Origin: Deltaproteobacteria bacterium
Lineage (GTDB): Bacteria; Myxococcota_A; JAADFL01
Length of the DNA: 64,000 nucleotides
Reading direction: 5' to 3'
Assembly: GCA_013152945.1 (NCBI GenBank)
Contig: JAADFL010000066.1
Span: forward strand, 8,324-72,323
Shown here: piece by piece, positions 8,186-17,289 of the stretch
Numbering within the stretch: the first letter of the stretch is position 1
Layout: each line of letters begins with the position of its first letter
Position numbers and translations under genes: made by a program
Notes under the pieces: generated by a model
Databases searched by the model: none
Told to the model about the DNA's origin: nothing
Seen by the model: the letters and a program-made list of their open reading frames with translations, nothing else

Positions 8186-9457
8186 ATGGCAAATTTCCGT
8201 TATAGAGACTACATCTATGACTGGAACAGCGCCACCAAGGTAGCTCCTCTGACCAACAAGAAGATCGAGCTGCACGACGAGACCTTGAGGGACGGCATCC
8301 AGAGCCCATCCGTGGTGGACCCGCCGGTGGAACAAAAGATCGAACTTCTTCATCTCATGGAAGACCTGGCCATCGATACACTTGACGTGGGGATCCCAGG
8401 GGCCGGGCCGTGGCAATACAATGATTCATTAATATTATGCAAGGAAATTTCAAAGAGCTCTTTGCATATAAAACCTACTTGTGCAGCCAGGACCGTGAAG
8501 AGTGATATCGAGAAGATAATCGAGGTCTCACAGCAGGCAGGCATACCGGTCGAGGTAATGGCATTCATCGGTTCCAGCCCGATACGGCAGTACGCGGAAG
8601 AATGGGATTTGGACGGAATGTTGAAGGCCACTGAAATGGCTGTAAGGCTCGGGGTGGAAAACAATCTTCCCGTGACATATGTTACCGAGGATACGACCAG
8701 GTCCAGGCCGGAAACCCTGGACAGGCTGTTCAGGCGCGCTGTCGAAGCAGGCGCGAGCAGACTGTGCCTTTGTGATACGGTAGGGCACGCGACTCCGGAC
8801 GGCATAAGGAACCTGGTGCATTTCACCCAGGCTATTTTGGCCGGTATGGGCGCACATCACATCAAGATCGATTGGCACGGCCACAACGACAGGGCCCTGG
8901 GCGTTATTAACAGCCTGTATGCCATCGAGTTCGGTTGCGACCGTGTGCATGCCACGGCGCTCGGTATCGGAGAGAGGGTGGGTAATGCGGCAATGGAGTT
9001 GATACTTGCAAATCTCAAATTATTGAACGAAATCCACCGTGACCTGTCCCAGCTACAGAATTATTGTAAAAAGGCTTCCGAGATACTTCATTTTCCTATC
9101 AGCATAGACTATCCGCTTGCAGGCAGGGACGCATTCAGAACCGGTACGGGCGTGCACGCGGCGGCGATTATCAAGGCACTGAAAAAAGGGGATACCTACA
9201 TGGCCGATCGCATCTATTCCGGGGTTCCTGCTGGAATGTTCGGCAGGGAACAGGGAATAGAGATCGGCCCCATGAGCGGCGAATCCAATGTAATCTACTG
9301 GTTGGACAAAAGGGGGATAGAACAGGATCGGGGGCTTGTCACGGCCATTCTCGATAAAGCGAAAGAGGCGGACAAGATACTTTCCGAGGAGGAGATTTAC
9401 AGGATTGTCGACGGGTTCGGGGCTGTTTCCGATAAGGACGGGCAAGGGGAAAGTTAG
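8186..9457 (+). CDS. leuA: 2-isopropylmalate synthase, short form without regulatory domain (LeuA2-like)
   Basis: Condenses acetyl-CoA with 2-oxoisovalerate, the entry step to leucine. The 423-residue protein has the DRE-TIM barrel motif HDETLRDGIQSPSV near residue 30 and the metal-binding HGHN in DWHGHNDRALG near residue 234, then GIGERVGNAAME. It is roughly 100 residues shorter than classic LeuA and lacks the C-terminal LeuA dimer (allosteric) domain, so leucine feedback at that site is unlikely. Homocitrate or citramalate synthase share the barrel; placement with leuBCD favours isopropylmalate synthase. It starts 18 bp after leuD. Confidence 0.88.
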   Translation: MANFRYRDYIYDWNSATKVAPLTNKKIELHDETLRDGIQSPSVVDPPVEQKIELLHLMEDLAIDTLDVGIPGAGPWQYNDSLILCKEISKSSLHIKPTCAARTVKSDIEKIIEVSQQAGIPVEVMAFIGSSPIRQYAEEWDLDGMLKATEMAVRLGVENNLPVTYVTEDTTRSRPETLDRLFRRAVEAGASRLCLCDTVGHATPDGIRNLVHFTQAILAGMGAHHIKIDWHGHNDRALGVINSLYAIEFGCDRVHATALGIGERVGNAAMELILANLKLLNEIHRDLSQLQNYCKKASEILHFPISIDYPLAGRDAFRTGTGVHAAAIIKALKKGDTYMADRIYSGVPAGMFGREQGIEIGPMSGESNVIYWLDKRGIEQDRGLVTAILDKAKEADKILSEEEIYRIVDGFGAVSDKDGQGES

Positions 9458-9767
9458 GGCCGTTGCCTGCTGACAAGGAAGTATGAAAACGTTAACATAT
9501 TCCTGTAAGAGATTTTGGCATTTTACTGAAATTTGCAGGCGGAACAACGTAAAACGAACATAAAACGAACGTGAAACAAGAAAAGTTTTCAGAAGATCGA
9601 CGAAACAGGCTGAACAGGGCTATATTTGATTCAATCTTGATTCCTGGATGGGAACACGGAGTTTCAAGATGATTGTAATGAAGTCCGGCGGCTCCGGGCA
9701 CGCTGTTATTTGTATTCCAGGGACCTTCGAGAACTTGCAAAGGGGAGAATCCTGAACCTGTCACGGC
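9458..9767. other. Intergenic spacer between convergent leuA and acyl-CoA dehydrogenase
   Basis: 310 bp without a credible gene. It holds a short direct repeat (AAAACGAAC, twice near 9551-9570). I see no clear terminator. Confidence 0.5.
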
Positions 9768-11657
9768 TCACTTGACCAGGAAGCGTTGCTCCTCGCAGAT
9801 TTTCTCTGCAATCTTGTCCTTTGCAACAGCGCTGTCGAACGGGTAGAACCAGTCCAGTTTTTCCAGGGCCGCCTTGTACACGTTCCATTTTTCCTGGTCG
9901 CCCCCTGAAAGGTCGGCCAGCAGCTTGGATGCAATATTCGTGATCTTCAGGGCTGTTTCATATACAAAGGTCTCAGCCATCAGCTTGGAAAGCCAAGCCT
10001 TTTCCTCGCCTTCTCTTGCAATGATTTTCTTTGCCCTCATGACCGCTGAATCCATGGCGTACAACTCGGCCAGCATGTCCGCCACCGGCTCCAGCACGAA
10101 TTCACCCGGGCCGAACATGGAATGCTTGTTGAGCAGGACTTGGGCCTTTTCCATGAGCGCATTTTGTATGGTATACAGGATCGTATCCCTGCAAAGCTCC
10201 ACGGTTTTGGATTCCCTTGCAAGGGGGCCGTCATAGTCCGGCATTTCAGGCAGCTTGCCTTCTTTAACGGCCTCCAGGACCTTCATGGCGGCATCCGAGA
10301 ATCCTATGTTCCCGGTCATGTTTCGTTTTATCAACTCGCCGGGCAGGAGGATCCTGTTGATCTCGTTCGTACCTTCGAAAATCCTGTTGATCCTGCAATC
10401 CCGGTAAGCGCGGCATTGCATGTATTCTTCGATGAATCCGTAACCGCCGAGTATCTGCACCGACTCGTCTGCTGCAAAACCCAGGGCTTCGGATCCCCAG
10501 AATTTCATTATTGACGATTCTATGGAGAACTCGGACAAGACTTTTCCCGCCTGTTTCGTGAAATCAGGCGCCGAGTGATCCAGGGCTTCGATTGAGTTGT
10601 CGATGAGTCCGGCCGTCCTGTAAGTCATGGAGTCGAGGGCGAATGTCTTGCATGCAATGTCGGCGAATTTCTTGCGAATCATTCCAAGAGTACTTATCGG
10701 TACGCCGAATTGCTTTCGCTCGTTTGCGTATTGCGTGGTGTCTTGAATCAGGTCCTTGCAACCTCCGAGGCTTGCAACCCCCAGCTTGAAACGCCCGATA
10801 TCAAGTATGCCGAGAGCGCTCTTGTGTCCTTTACCGATTTCTCCGAGCACGTTTTCAACCGGAACTTTTACGTCTTCAAGTACCAGTGTCCTGGTTGAAG
10901 ATCCCCTGATTCCCATCTTGTTTTCTTCCGCGCCGGTCGACAGGCCGGGAAAGGATCTCTCCACTATGAATGCAGTGAACTTCTCCCCGTCCACCTTGGC
11001 GTACACTACGAACACGTCGGCAAAGCCTGCATTGGTGATGAACTGCTTTTCACCGTTCAACACGTAATACTTGCCGTCTTCGGACAAGACGGCCTTGGTC
11101 TTGGCTGAAAGCGCGTCCGAGCCGTAACCGGTTTCCGTCAGGGCGTAAGCGGCTATCCATTCACCCGTGGCCAGCTTGGGCAAGTACTTGGCCTTTTGTT
11201 CTTCATTGCCGAAATACACGATCGGCAGGGTGCCTATCCCCGAATGCGCCAGCATTGTGGCCGCAAATGAGGGATGGCGGCTCAATTTTTCGCTTACCAC
11301 CATGCTGGCGGTTACGCCCTTGTCCAGTCCGCCGTACTCCTCTGGTATTTCGACCATGAGCAGGCCTGCCTCGCCAGCCTTTTTCATCAAGTCGATGTTG
11401 GTAGGTATTTTCTTGTCGACCTTGTCAATGCCTTTCAGAGGGAGGCCGTACTTTTCACGCATTTCATCGGTTACTTCTATTTCGATGTGACCTTCGAGAT
11501 CTTCGTCGAACGGCGTGACCTCCTTTTCCACGAAATCAGCGGCAGACTGGGCGAACATGAGAGTCTCTTCGTCAAAATCTTCTGCGCTGAAGATATCCTC
11601 CATACAGGCCGGGTTGACCAGCCATGACATTCCTTTCGATACTTTTTCATCACTCAT
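9768..11657 (-). CDS. Acyl-CoA dehydrogenase, long form
   Basis: A 629-residue FAD enzyme that introduces the alpha-beta double bond into acyl-CoA and passes electrons to ETF. Standard ACAD signatures: ALTETGYGSDA (FAD/substrate region, about 175), an arginine-rich NERKQFG segment, QILGGYGFIEEY, and the catalytic glutamate in FEGTNEINR (about residue 428). Beyond about residue 440 it has an extra helical domain of nearly 190 residues, as in VLCAD/ACAD9-type enzymes, suggesting long-chain substrates or membrane association. The ATG follows GGAGGATAAACC. It is monocistronic here; no ETF genes are adjacent. Confidence 0.93.
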   Translation of the reverse strand: MSDEKVSKGMSWLVNPACMEDIFSAEDFDEETLMFAQSAADFVEKEVTPFDEDLEGHIEIEVTDEMREKYGLPLKGIDKVDKKIPTNIDLMKKAGEAGLLMVEIPEEYGGLDKGVTASMVVSEKLSRHPSFAATMLAHSGIGTLPIVYFGNEEQKAKYLPKLATGEWIAAYALTETGYGSDALSAKTKAVLSEDGKYYVLNGEKQFITNAGFADVFVVYAKVDGEKFTAFIVERSFPGLSTGAEENKMGIRGSSTRTLVLEDVKVPVENVLGEIGKGHKSALGILDIGRFKLGVASLGGCKDLIQDTTQYANERKQFGVPISTLGMIRKKFADIACKTFALDSMTYRTAGLIDNSIEALDHSAPDFTKQAGKVLSEFSIESSIMKFWGSEALGFAADESVQILGGYGFIEEYMQCRAYRDCRINRIFEGTNEINRILLPGELIKRNMTGNIGFSDAAMKVLEAVKEGKLPEMPDYDGPLARESKTVELCRDTILYTIQNALMEKAQVLLNKHSMFGPGEFVLEPVADMLAELYAMDSAVMRAKKIIAREGEEKAWLSKLMAETFVYETALKITNIASKLLADLSGGDQEKWNVYKAALEKLDWFYPFDSAVAKDKIAEKICEEQRFLVK

Positions 11658-11917
11658 GGTTTATCCTCCTTGTTTTCCTCACTTTGCTTTTTTGCCATTA
11701 TATCAATAATTACAATTCGATAGTTATGGCTATATGGCATATTGATTATGTTGTGTCGGTAATGGCACATTGCGTCGAACATCGGCCGGCACACTAGCAC
11801 AGGGTGTCCCGGTCTACAAGAAAAAAATGCCGCATTGCGGCAAGATATAATTTTCGCATGGCTTTCCAGGAACAACGGCGCGTTCCCCATCCCGCGTTCC
11901 CCACCCATCCCGCGTTC

Positions 11918-12053
11918 CCCACCCAGGTTGATTTTCAAGGTGCCCAAAATATGCTGTTATTTCATGAAGTAGGGGCGGTTAGCGAACCGCCTATGCGAGA
12001 TCCAATCCCAATAATTTGTATTTTTGTCTCCTGGACCAGGCCGGCTTTCCACC
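11918..12053 (+). repeat. Dispersed repeat, copy A (inverted copy at 39778-39935)
   Basis: Two blocks match the minus strand of the 39.8-kb region. Block 11918-11971 (CCCACCCAGGTTGATTTTCA onwards) matches 39882-39935 at 44 of 54 positions with no gap. Block 12013-12053 (AATTTGTATT ... GGACCAGG) matches 39778-39818 at 35 of 41. The middle differs in length. Copy A is preceded by tandem CGCGTTCCCC(AC/AT)CC units at about 11879-11924. This looks like a non-coding dispersed element. Confidence 0.7.
11974..11991. repeat. REP-like hairpin inside dispersed repeat A
   Basis: GGCGGTT, loop AGCG, AACCGCC: a perfect 7-bp stem inside repeat A. Short palindromes of this kind are typical of bacterial REP elements. 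Confidence 0.5.
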
Positions 12054-12071
12054 GCCCTCACCCCCTTTTAT

Positions 12072-12100
12072 CCCCCTCTCCCGCAGAGCGGGCGAGGGGG
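12072..12100. repeat. REP-like 13-bp hairpin
   Basis: CCCCCTCTCCCGC, loop AGA, GCGGGCGAGGGGG: a 13-bp stem with a single mismatch. It sits just after repeat A and 120 bp before the antitoxin gene. The CCCTCTCCCGC...GCGGG.GAGGGG pattern is a widespread REP-type palindrome. It could also act as a terminator, but no U-run follows. Confidence 0.55.
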
Positions 12101-12221
12101 ATTGTTTGGTACCAACAATTCGGCTATCACAGGCAATCACACCATGGTTGACAAAGTTGTCAAATATTCTTATCATCAGTATTGAAATTACAGGCATCCA
12201 GCCCTTGAGGAGGAAGGTGAG

Positions 12222-12914
12222 TTGGGATCCAATCTTGATTATTCACCGGACAGCTTGAATTATCACGCTCCACAACAGGAACTGCTGGACATATTCCGGC
12301 GAACCCTGGGGTCTACAAAGGGGCCCAGGGTTGCAATCATGACACGGGCACTCAGGGCTTTCGATGAAATGGTGAGTTCCATGAATGCCAGGGCTATGGA
12401 ACAAGCCCTGGATGAACGTTCCGATATGGCAACGGTCATGCACGTGTTGATGAAGTATACGGCTAGGGATATCAGGCTAGGAAAAAAGGAGCCCCAGAAC
12501 GGTCGTGAAAAGAAAGCGGAGGAGACTCTTGCTCTTCTGCGGGGAGTCAAGTCCGCCAGGAAGATGCTGAATGAAAAAGGAAAGGCCCTGGCTACGAGCG
12601 AGGCGGCGGAATTGCTCCAAGTTAGCCGTCAGGCGGTCAACAAGGCGCGCAACAAGGGCCATCTCTTGGGAGTGCGGATCGGGAACAGGTTCTTATTTCC
12701 TGCATGGCAATTCACCGGAACAGGCAATGTATTACCCGGCCTTGTCGAGGTGCTGCAGGCTTTGGGTGATATCGATCCCTGGATGAAACTCAGGTTTTTT
12801 CTGCGCGGTAACAAGCGCCTGAAGGGGGCCACTGCGCTCGATTACTTGCTCAAGGGGCGGAAGCAGGAAGTGTTGGACGCTGCCAGGCTTGAGGCGGGAC
12901 ATGGGGCGTTCTAG
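12222..12914 (+). CDS. Antitoxin of RES system (ParS/MbcA-type C-terminal domain)
   Basis: A 230-residue protein upstream of and overlapping the RES toxin. The C-terminal ~60 residues (VEVLQALGDIDPWMKLRFF ... GATALDYLLKGRKQEVL) fit the Xre/MbcA/ParS toxin-binding domain, which plugs the RES active site. The DNA-binding part (about 125-165: LATSEAAELLQVSRQAVNKA, then RIGNRFLFPAWQF) reads like an excisionase/MerR-type winged helix rather than a classic Xre HTH. The first ~120 residues are helical and unassigned. The start is TTG 12222 after a strong GAGGAGGAAGG. It presumably represses its own operon. Confidence 0.75.
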   Translation: MGSNLDYSPDSLNYHAPQQELLDIFRRTLGSTKGPRVAIMTRALRAFDEMVSSMNARAMEQALDERSDMATVMHVLMKYTARDIRLGKKEPQNGREKKAEETLALLRGVKSARKMLNEKGKALATSEAAELLQVSRQAVNKARNKGHLLGVRIGNRFLFPAWQFTGTGNVLPGLVEVLQALGDIDPWMKLRFFLRGNKRLKGATALDYLLKGRKQEVLDAARLEAGHGAF

Positions 12915-13512
12915 GATACGGGTTTCTCCCGGTCCGCACCCGAAACCACGGGTGGAATTCTTCAAACATCATCTGCCGATAGTGGATTGTACCAAGGAAT
13001 GGTTTACACTTCAGCCAACAAAGGCGCACTGGCCGTTTTTTTCCAGGAATCAGATTTCTCGTTTCGATGATCCACAGCGTCGATATGGCACTTTCTATGT
13101 CGGTGAGGATATATTCTGTTGTTTTGTCGAGGTTTATGGCAGAGAAGCCGGAACCAACATAGTAACCGAGACCGAGTTGAACAGCAGGGATCTATTTGTC
13201 GTGCGGCCTACTGAACCCATCAGGTTGGTAAATCTCTCTACAGGATACGGCATGAAAAGAGTGGGCGTGGATAATCGCCTGTGTACAGGTGATTACGAGG
13301 TGGCACAACATTGGTCACGCGCTTTTTACGAACACCGGCAGCAACCGGATGGTCTTCGGTACCGTTCACGTTACGATCCATCCAGGGTTTGTGCGGTTGT
13401 CTTTGACCGTGCAAGGGCCAAGCTGGAAGTGAAAAATTTGGGGAAATTGATTGACAATGAACTACTTTTCGATGTTCTGAATTACTATGAGTACGGCTTG
13501 ATAAAGTACTAG
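12901..13512 (+). CDS. RES-domain toxin (NAD+ phosphorylase/glycohydrolase type)
   Basis: A 203-residue RES-family toxin; known members degrade NAD+ and cause stasis. The three eponymous residues are visible: Arg in SRNQISRFDDP, Glu in FCCFVEVYGRE and Ser in LRYRSRYDPS, with the typical YGTFYVGED strand before the Glu. I chose ATG 12901, which has GAGGCGG six bases upstream and overlaps the antitoxin end by 14 bp; TTG 12889 is an alternative. Antitoxin-first order and overlap are standard for RES/Xre modules. No truncation is visible. Confidence 0.85.
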   Translation: MGRSRIRVSPGPHPKPRVEFFKHHLPIVDCTKEWFTLQPTKAHWPFFSRNQISRFDDPQRRYGTFYVGEDIFCCFVEVYGREAGTNIVTETELNSRDLFVVRPTEPIRLVNLSTGYGMKRVGVDNRLCTGDYEVAQHWSRAFYEHRQQPDGLRYRSRYDPSRVCAVVFDRARAKLEVKNLGKLIDNELLFDVLNYYEYGLIKY

Positions 13513-13566
13513 GCTTGGTTGTTTTTTGCAGTATGAAAATGTGCAATAGGAATGCAGGAGAGAAAA

Positions 13567-14646
13567 ATGAACCTAGAGAGTACTATCGAGTTGGCGCGGT
13601 TTCACAGCCCGCTCAAGAACGGGGCCATCGATGAGCAGAGCATGGAGATCAGAACCGATCCCTTGCTCGGACACAAGGCTGTTTTCAATCCCGGTCTGGA
13701 AGACAAGGTGGAAATCCTGTTTCCAAGGACGGACGAGAAATATCTTGTCGAACGTTCCGAGGCCACGAAAAAGTCCTGCTTCCTTTGTAATGGAAGGTGG
13801 CGGACGGCTGCGCCGAGGTACGAAGACTCTTTGGTTCCGGGCGGCAGGATTCAAAAGGGCAGGGCAGTGCTTTTCCCGAACTTGTTTCCTCTTTCATCTA
13901 TTCATGCCGTGGTAATGCTGGGAGATGAGCACTTCAGGAGGTTGAACCAATTCGAGCCGTCACTGCTTGGAGATGGTTTCAAGGTTGCACTTGAACTTGT
14001 CAAAAGGTGCGAAAAGGTCATGCCCGGAATAAAATATTTCACCATAAACGCCAATTACATGCCGCCTGCCGGTGCAAGCGTGATGCATCCCCACCTCCAA
14101 CTGCTCGGCTCTACGCTTCCGGGAACACATCACCAAAAACTCTTGTCACGATCCAGGGCATGGTTCGAAAGGGAAAAGGCGTGCTATTTTCGTGAATTGG
14201 TGGAACAGGAAGAACAGGGCCCGAGAATGATTGCAAGACAGGGTTCCGGTTGCTGGCTCGCAGCCTATGCACCCTTGGGAGGACACGAGATCCAGTGCAT
14301 CTGGCCGGAAAAGGCGAGTTTTCTCGATTTTGAAGATCGCGACGTGGACGACCTGGCTTGCGGCTTGTCGGCCATGCTGTCCACATATCATGATCTTGGA
14401 CTTTCAACGTTCAATTTTTCCATGTTCGGAGCGCGTACAAATTCAGAGGGCAGGGATAAGGGGGGTAACAGTGAAAGCGATTACTTTAAATGTATGTTGA
14501 GACTTGTCAACAGGCAGAACATGGTGCCGGACCACAGGACGGATGATTATTTTTTCCAGAAGTTGCTGGAGAACGAGATAATTTTAAGAAAACCCGGGGA
14601 ATTGGCAGGACTGGCAAGGGAACATTTCAAGGATGCAATGGGGTGA
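13567..14646 (+). CDS. Galactose-1-phosphate uridylyltransferase-like HIT-superfamily enzyme
   Basis: A 359-residue nucleotidyltransferase of the GalT branch of the HIT superfamily. It has a zinc-type CFLC pair (about residue 73) and the active-site histidine motif GASVMHPHLQLLGS (about 180), comparable to the NPHPHGQ of GalT, where a His carries the UMP. A second half with LAAYAPLGGHEIQCIWP resembles the repeated HIT fold. The start at ATG 13567 has AGGAGA just upstream. The HPH variant and lack of other Leloir genes nearby leave the sugar substrate open (hexose-1-phosphate or ADP-sugar). Its end overlaps the next gene (GTGA). Confidence 0.75.
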   Translation: MNLESTIELARFHSPLKNGAIDEQSMEIRTDPLLGHKAVFNPGLEDKVEILFPRTDEKYLVERSEATKKSCFLCNGRWRTAAPRYEDSLVPGGRIQKGRAVLFPNLFPLSSIHAVVMLGDEHFRRLNQFEPSLLGDGFKVALELVKRCEKVMPGIKYFTINANYMPPAGASVMHPHLQLLGSTLPGTHHQKLLSRSRAWFEREKACYFRELVEQEEQGPRMIARQGSGCWLAAYAPLGGHEIQCIWPEKASFLDFEDRDVDDLACGLSAMLSTYHDLGLSTFNFSMFGARTNSEGRDKGGNSESDYFKCMLRLVNRQNMVPDHRTDDYFFQKLLENEIILRKPGELAGLAREHFKDAMG

Positions 14647-15026
14647 GAAGGATGAAATGTCATGAAATTTCTTTAAAGATAAAGGCATGGGTCGAATGCC
14701 GTGGGTTTGCGCTCATCGGTTCGGGCCGTGGCGCATTACTCGATGCGATAGAAGAACATGGCTCGATCTCTGCTGCGGCAAAGAGTCTCGGCCTTTCATA
14801 CGCAACCGCATGGCATAGACTCGATTCCATGAACAAGGCGATGGGAGCTCCCCTTGTGGAGCCAAGGTCGGGAGGCAAGGGCGGTGGTGGAACGAATCTT
14901 ACCGAACGCGGGAGGGCCGTAATCAAGGCATTTGGGTTTATGCAGGAAAGAATCGAGGAATTCAGAATGGAAACAGAAAAGGGAATAAAGGCTATTATCG
15001 CCGACCGCAACGATCAACACGAGTAA
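14643..15026 (+). CDS. ModE-like winged-helix transcriptional regulator
   Basis: A 127-residue protein matching the N-terminal DNA-binding domain of ModE: LLDAIEEHGSISAAAKSLGLSYATAWHRLDSMN (given here as the region about residues 30-63) is the LysR/ModE-type HTH, followed by a glycine-rich wing (SGGKGGGG) and an LTERGRAVI helix. There is no C-terminal molybdate-binding (TOBE) domain, so this is a stand-alone ModE-N protein; molybdate sensing is not implied. GTG 14643 overlaps the upstream stop; ATG 14652 is an alternative. No molybdate transport genes are near. Confidence 0.85.
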   Translation: MRRMKCHEISLKIKAWVECRGFALIGSGRGALLDAIEEHGSISAAAKSLGLSYATAWHRLDSMNKAMGAPLVEPRSGGKGGGGTNLTERGRAVIKAFGFMQERIEEFRMETEKGIKAIIADRNDQHE

Positions 15027-15052
15027 AAAAAAAAGAAAAAGGAGACGGACCC

Positions 15053-17239
15053 ATGAAAGCGGGAAACAAGAAAGAAATTACGGTTTTTGTGCGGCTGGGC
15101 GTGATTCCGGCGGTTCTCATGTTGGTTGGCTGCGCCGGTGCCCAAAAGACACGGGTAAAATCATTCGACTATCCGCCTGCAAAAACAACTGACGTTGCCG
15201 ATGACTATCATGGCGTCAAGGTAAAGGATCCATACAGGTGGCTGGAGGATCAGAACTCCAAAGAAACCAAGGCATGGGTGAAAGCAGAGAACCGGCTGTC
15301 AAGGAAGTTTCTGGATGTGCCTGGCCGGAAGAAACTGGTGGAAGAGCTGAAGGGGCTTTGGACCTACCCCAAGTACCACCTGCCTGTAAAAAGAGGCGGC
15401 AGGTATTTTTTCCTCATGAACAAGGGACTTGCAAATCAACCGAAATTGTATGTCAGGAACCACGGACAGGCGGAAAAGGACGCCCGTGTTCTCGTGGATC
15501 CCAACAAGCTTAGTAAAGACGGAACCACGGCGATTACAGGTTTCGAGCCCAGCCGTGACGGAAAGATGTTGGCCTACCTGCTGTCTAGTAAGGGCTCGGA
15601 TTGGCAGGAACTCAGGATATTGAACGCGGACAACGGCAGGAACCTTGATGAAGTGCTCAAGTGGTGCAAGTTCACTGGCATTTCATGGAAAGCGGATGGT
15701 TCGGGATTTTTTTACAACAGGTTCCCGAATCCAAAGGATGTCAGGCCCGGGGACAGGAACAGGTTTGCAAAGGTTTATTTTCATAAGCCGGGCACGCCGC
15801 AGGAAAGGGATATACTCGTGTACGAAAGGCCTGATGATGGAGAACTCGGGTTTGATCCAAGAGTGACAGAGGATGGTGATTACCTGGTGTTGACCGTGTA
15901 TCGCGGCACCGATCAAAGGACCGGTATCTACTATACGAAGCTCGATGAAAACGGAACGGGCCTGAATGCGTCCGGGCATTGGAGCTTTACCAAGCTTTTC
16001 GATTTCGGCAAGGCAAGGTACGAGTTCCTGGGCAATAAGAAAGACGTGTTCTATGTACTAACCGACCTGGATGCGCCCAGAAGCAGGATTGTCTCGATAA
16101 ATCTGCACGACAACGAAAAGAAACTCGTGGAATTGGTCCCGCAATCCAAAGATGTACTGCATTTTGCCGTCATGGCCGGGCAGAGGATCCTGGCGGTTTA
16201 CATGCGGGATGCCCATCACCTCGTTAAGAGCTTTGACTTGGGCGGGGATGATTCGAAAGATATTCCATTGCCGGGCATGGGAAGCATAAGCGGTATTTCC
16301 GGTAGGCCCGGGGATGACGAGGCATTCTTTTCTTTTACTTCGTTCCTGAGGCCGAACTCTGTTTTCAGGCTGGATGTCTCCGGGAATAAGTCCGAATTAT
16401 TCCTGGGTCCCAAGCCGCCACTCGATCCCGCGGGATTCGTAACAAAGGAGGTCTTCTACAAGTCAAAAGACGGCACAAGGGTCCACATGTTCCTGGTTTA
16501 CAGGAAGGGCATAAAGCCGGACGGTCGAAACCCGGTTTTGCTGTACGGTTACGGTGGATTCGATATCAGCATTACTCCATATTTTTCAGTGTACCGTTTG
16601 CCGTGGCTCGAGGCGGGCGGGATATTTGCCGTGGCGAACCTGCGCGGCGGCGGTGAATACGGCGAGGAATGGCACAAGGCCGGGATGCTGAAGAATAAGC
16701 AGAATGTTTTTGATGACTTTATCTCAGCCGCGGAGTGGTTGATTGCGAATCACTACACGTCCAGGGACAAGCTGGCGATAATGGGCGGCAGCAACGGCGG
16801 GCTTCTTACGGCGGCATGCCTCGTGCAGAGGCCGGATCTTTTCGGTGCTGTGGTGTCCATCGTGCCCGTCATCGACATGCTTCGGTACCAGAAGTTCTCG
16901 GTAGGTCATTTTTGGATTCCCGAGTACGGTGACGCAGAGGCGAGCAGGAGTGACTTCGATGTTCTGATAAAATACTCTCCTCTACACAATATCAAAAAGG
17001 GTGTGGCATACCCTCCGACCCTTATATTGACGGCGGACCACGATGACCGGGTGGTTCCCATGCATGGCAAAAAATTCGCGGCTGCATTGCAGGCTGCGGA
17101 CAAGGGGGGCGGACCGATCCTGCTCTTTGTCGAGACCGCCGCGGGTCATGGAGGCGGAAAGCCTGTTTCCAAGAGGGTGGGCGAGTACGCCGACATTTTG
17201 ATGTTCCTGGCCAGGTTCCTGAAAGTAACTTTCCCATAG
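15053..17239 (+). CDS. Prolyl oligopeptidase family (S9) lipoprotein
   Basis: A 728-residue serine peptidase cleaving after proline in short peptides. The N-terminus is a lipoprotein signal (lipobox LVGC at about residue 27), so it is membrane-anchored in the envelope. An N-terminal segment DYHGVKVKDPYRWLED is the S9A hallmark; a beta-propeller follows (to about 460). The alpha/beta-hydrolase domain has the nucleophile in GGSNGG (Ser580), Asp near 664 (DHDDRV) and His699 (AAGHGGG). All three catalytic residues are present. GGAG lies ten bases before the ATG. It is the last gene of a plus-strand run from 13567. Confidence 0.94.
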   Translation: MKAGNKKEITVFVRLGVIPAVLMLVGCAGAQKTRVKSFDYPPAKTTDVADDYHGVKVKDPYRWLEDQNSKETKAWVKAENRLSRKFLDVPGRKKLVEELKGLWTYPKYHLPVKRGGRYFFLMNKGLANQPKLYVRNHGQAEKDARVLVDPNKLSKDGTTAITGFEPSRDGKMLAYLLSSKGSDWQELRILNADNGRNLDEVLKWCKFTGISWKADGSGFFYNRFPNPKDVRPGDRNRFAKVYFHKPGTPQERDILVYERPDDGELGFDPRVTEDGDYLVLTVYRGTDQRTGIYYTKLDENGTGLNASGHWSFTKLFDFGKARYEFLGNKKDVFYVLTDLDAPRSRIVSINLHDNEKKLVELVPQSKDVLHFAVMAGQRILAVYMRDAHHLVKSFDLGGDDSKDIPLPGMGSISGISGRPGDDEAFFSFTSFLRPNSVFRLDVSGNKSELFLGPKPPLDPAGFVTKEVFYKSKDGTRVHMFLVYRKGIKPDGRNPVLLYGYGGFDISITPYFSVYRLPWLEAGGIFAVANLRGGGEYGEEWHKAGMLKNKQNVFDDFISAAEWLIANHYTSRDKLAIMGGSNGGLLTAACLVQRPDLFGAVVSIVPVIDMLRYQKFSVGHFWIPEYGDAEASRSDFDVLIKYSPLHNIKKGVAYPPTLILTADHDDRVVPMHGKKFAAALQAADKGGGPILLFVETAAGHGGGKPVSKRVGEYADILMFLARFLKVTFP

Positions 17240-17263
17240 GGGAGTGGACGCAACCCGGCTGGA

Positions 17264-17283
17264 TGCGGATAATAGTATCCGCA
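17264..17283. terminator. Short hairpin between convergent genes
   Basis: TGCGGATA, loop ATAG, TATCCGCA: a perfect 8-bp stem in the 50-bp gap between the convergent peptidase and HDOD genes. No U-run follows on either strand, so termination is only inferred from position. Confidence 0.4.
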
Positions 17284-17289
17284 ATGCCT

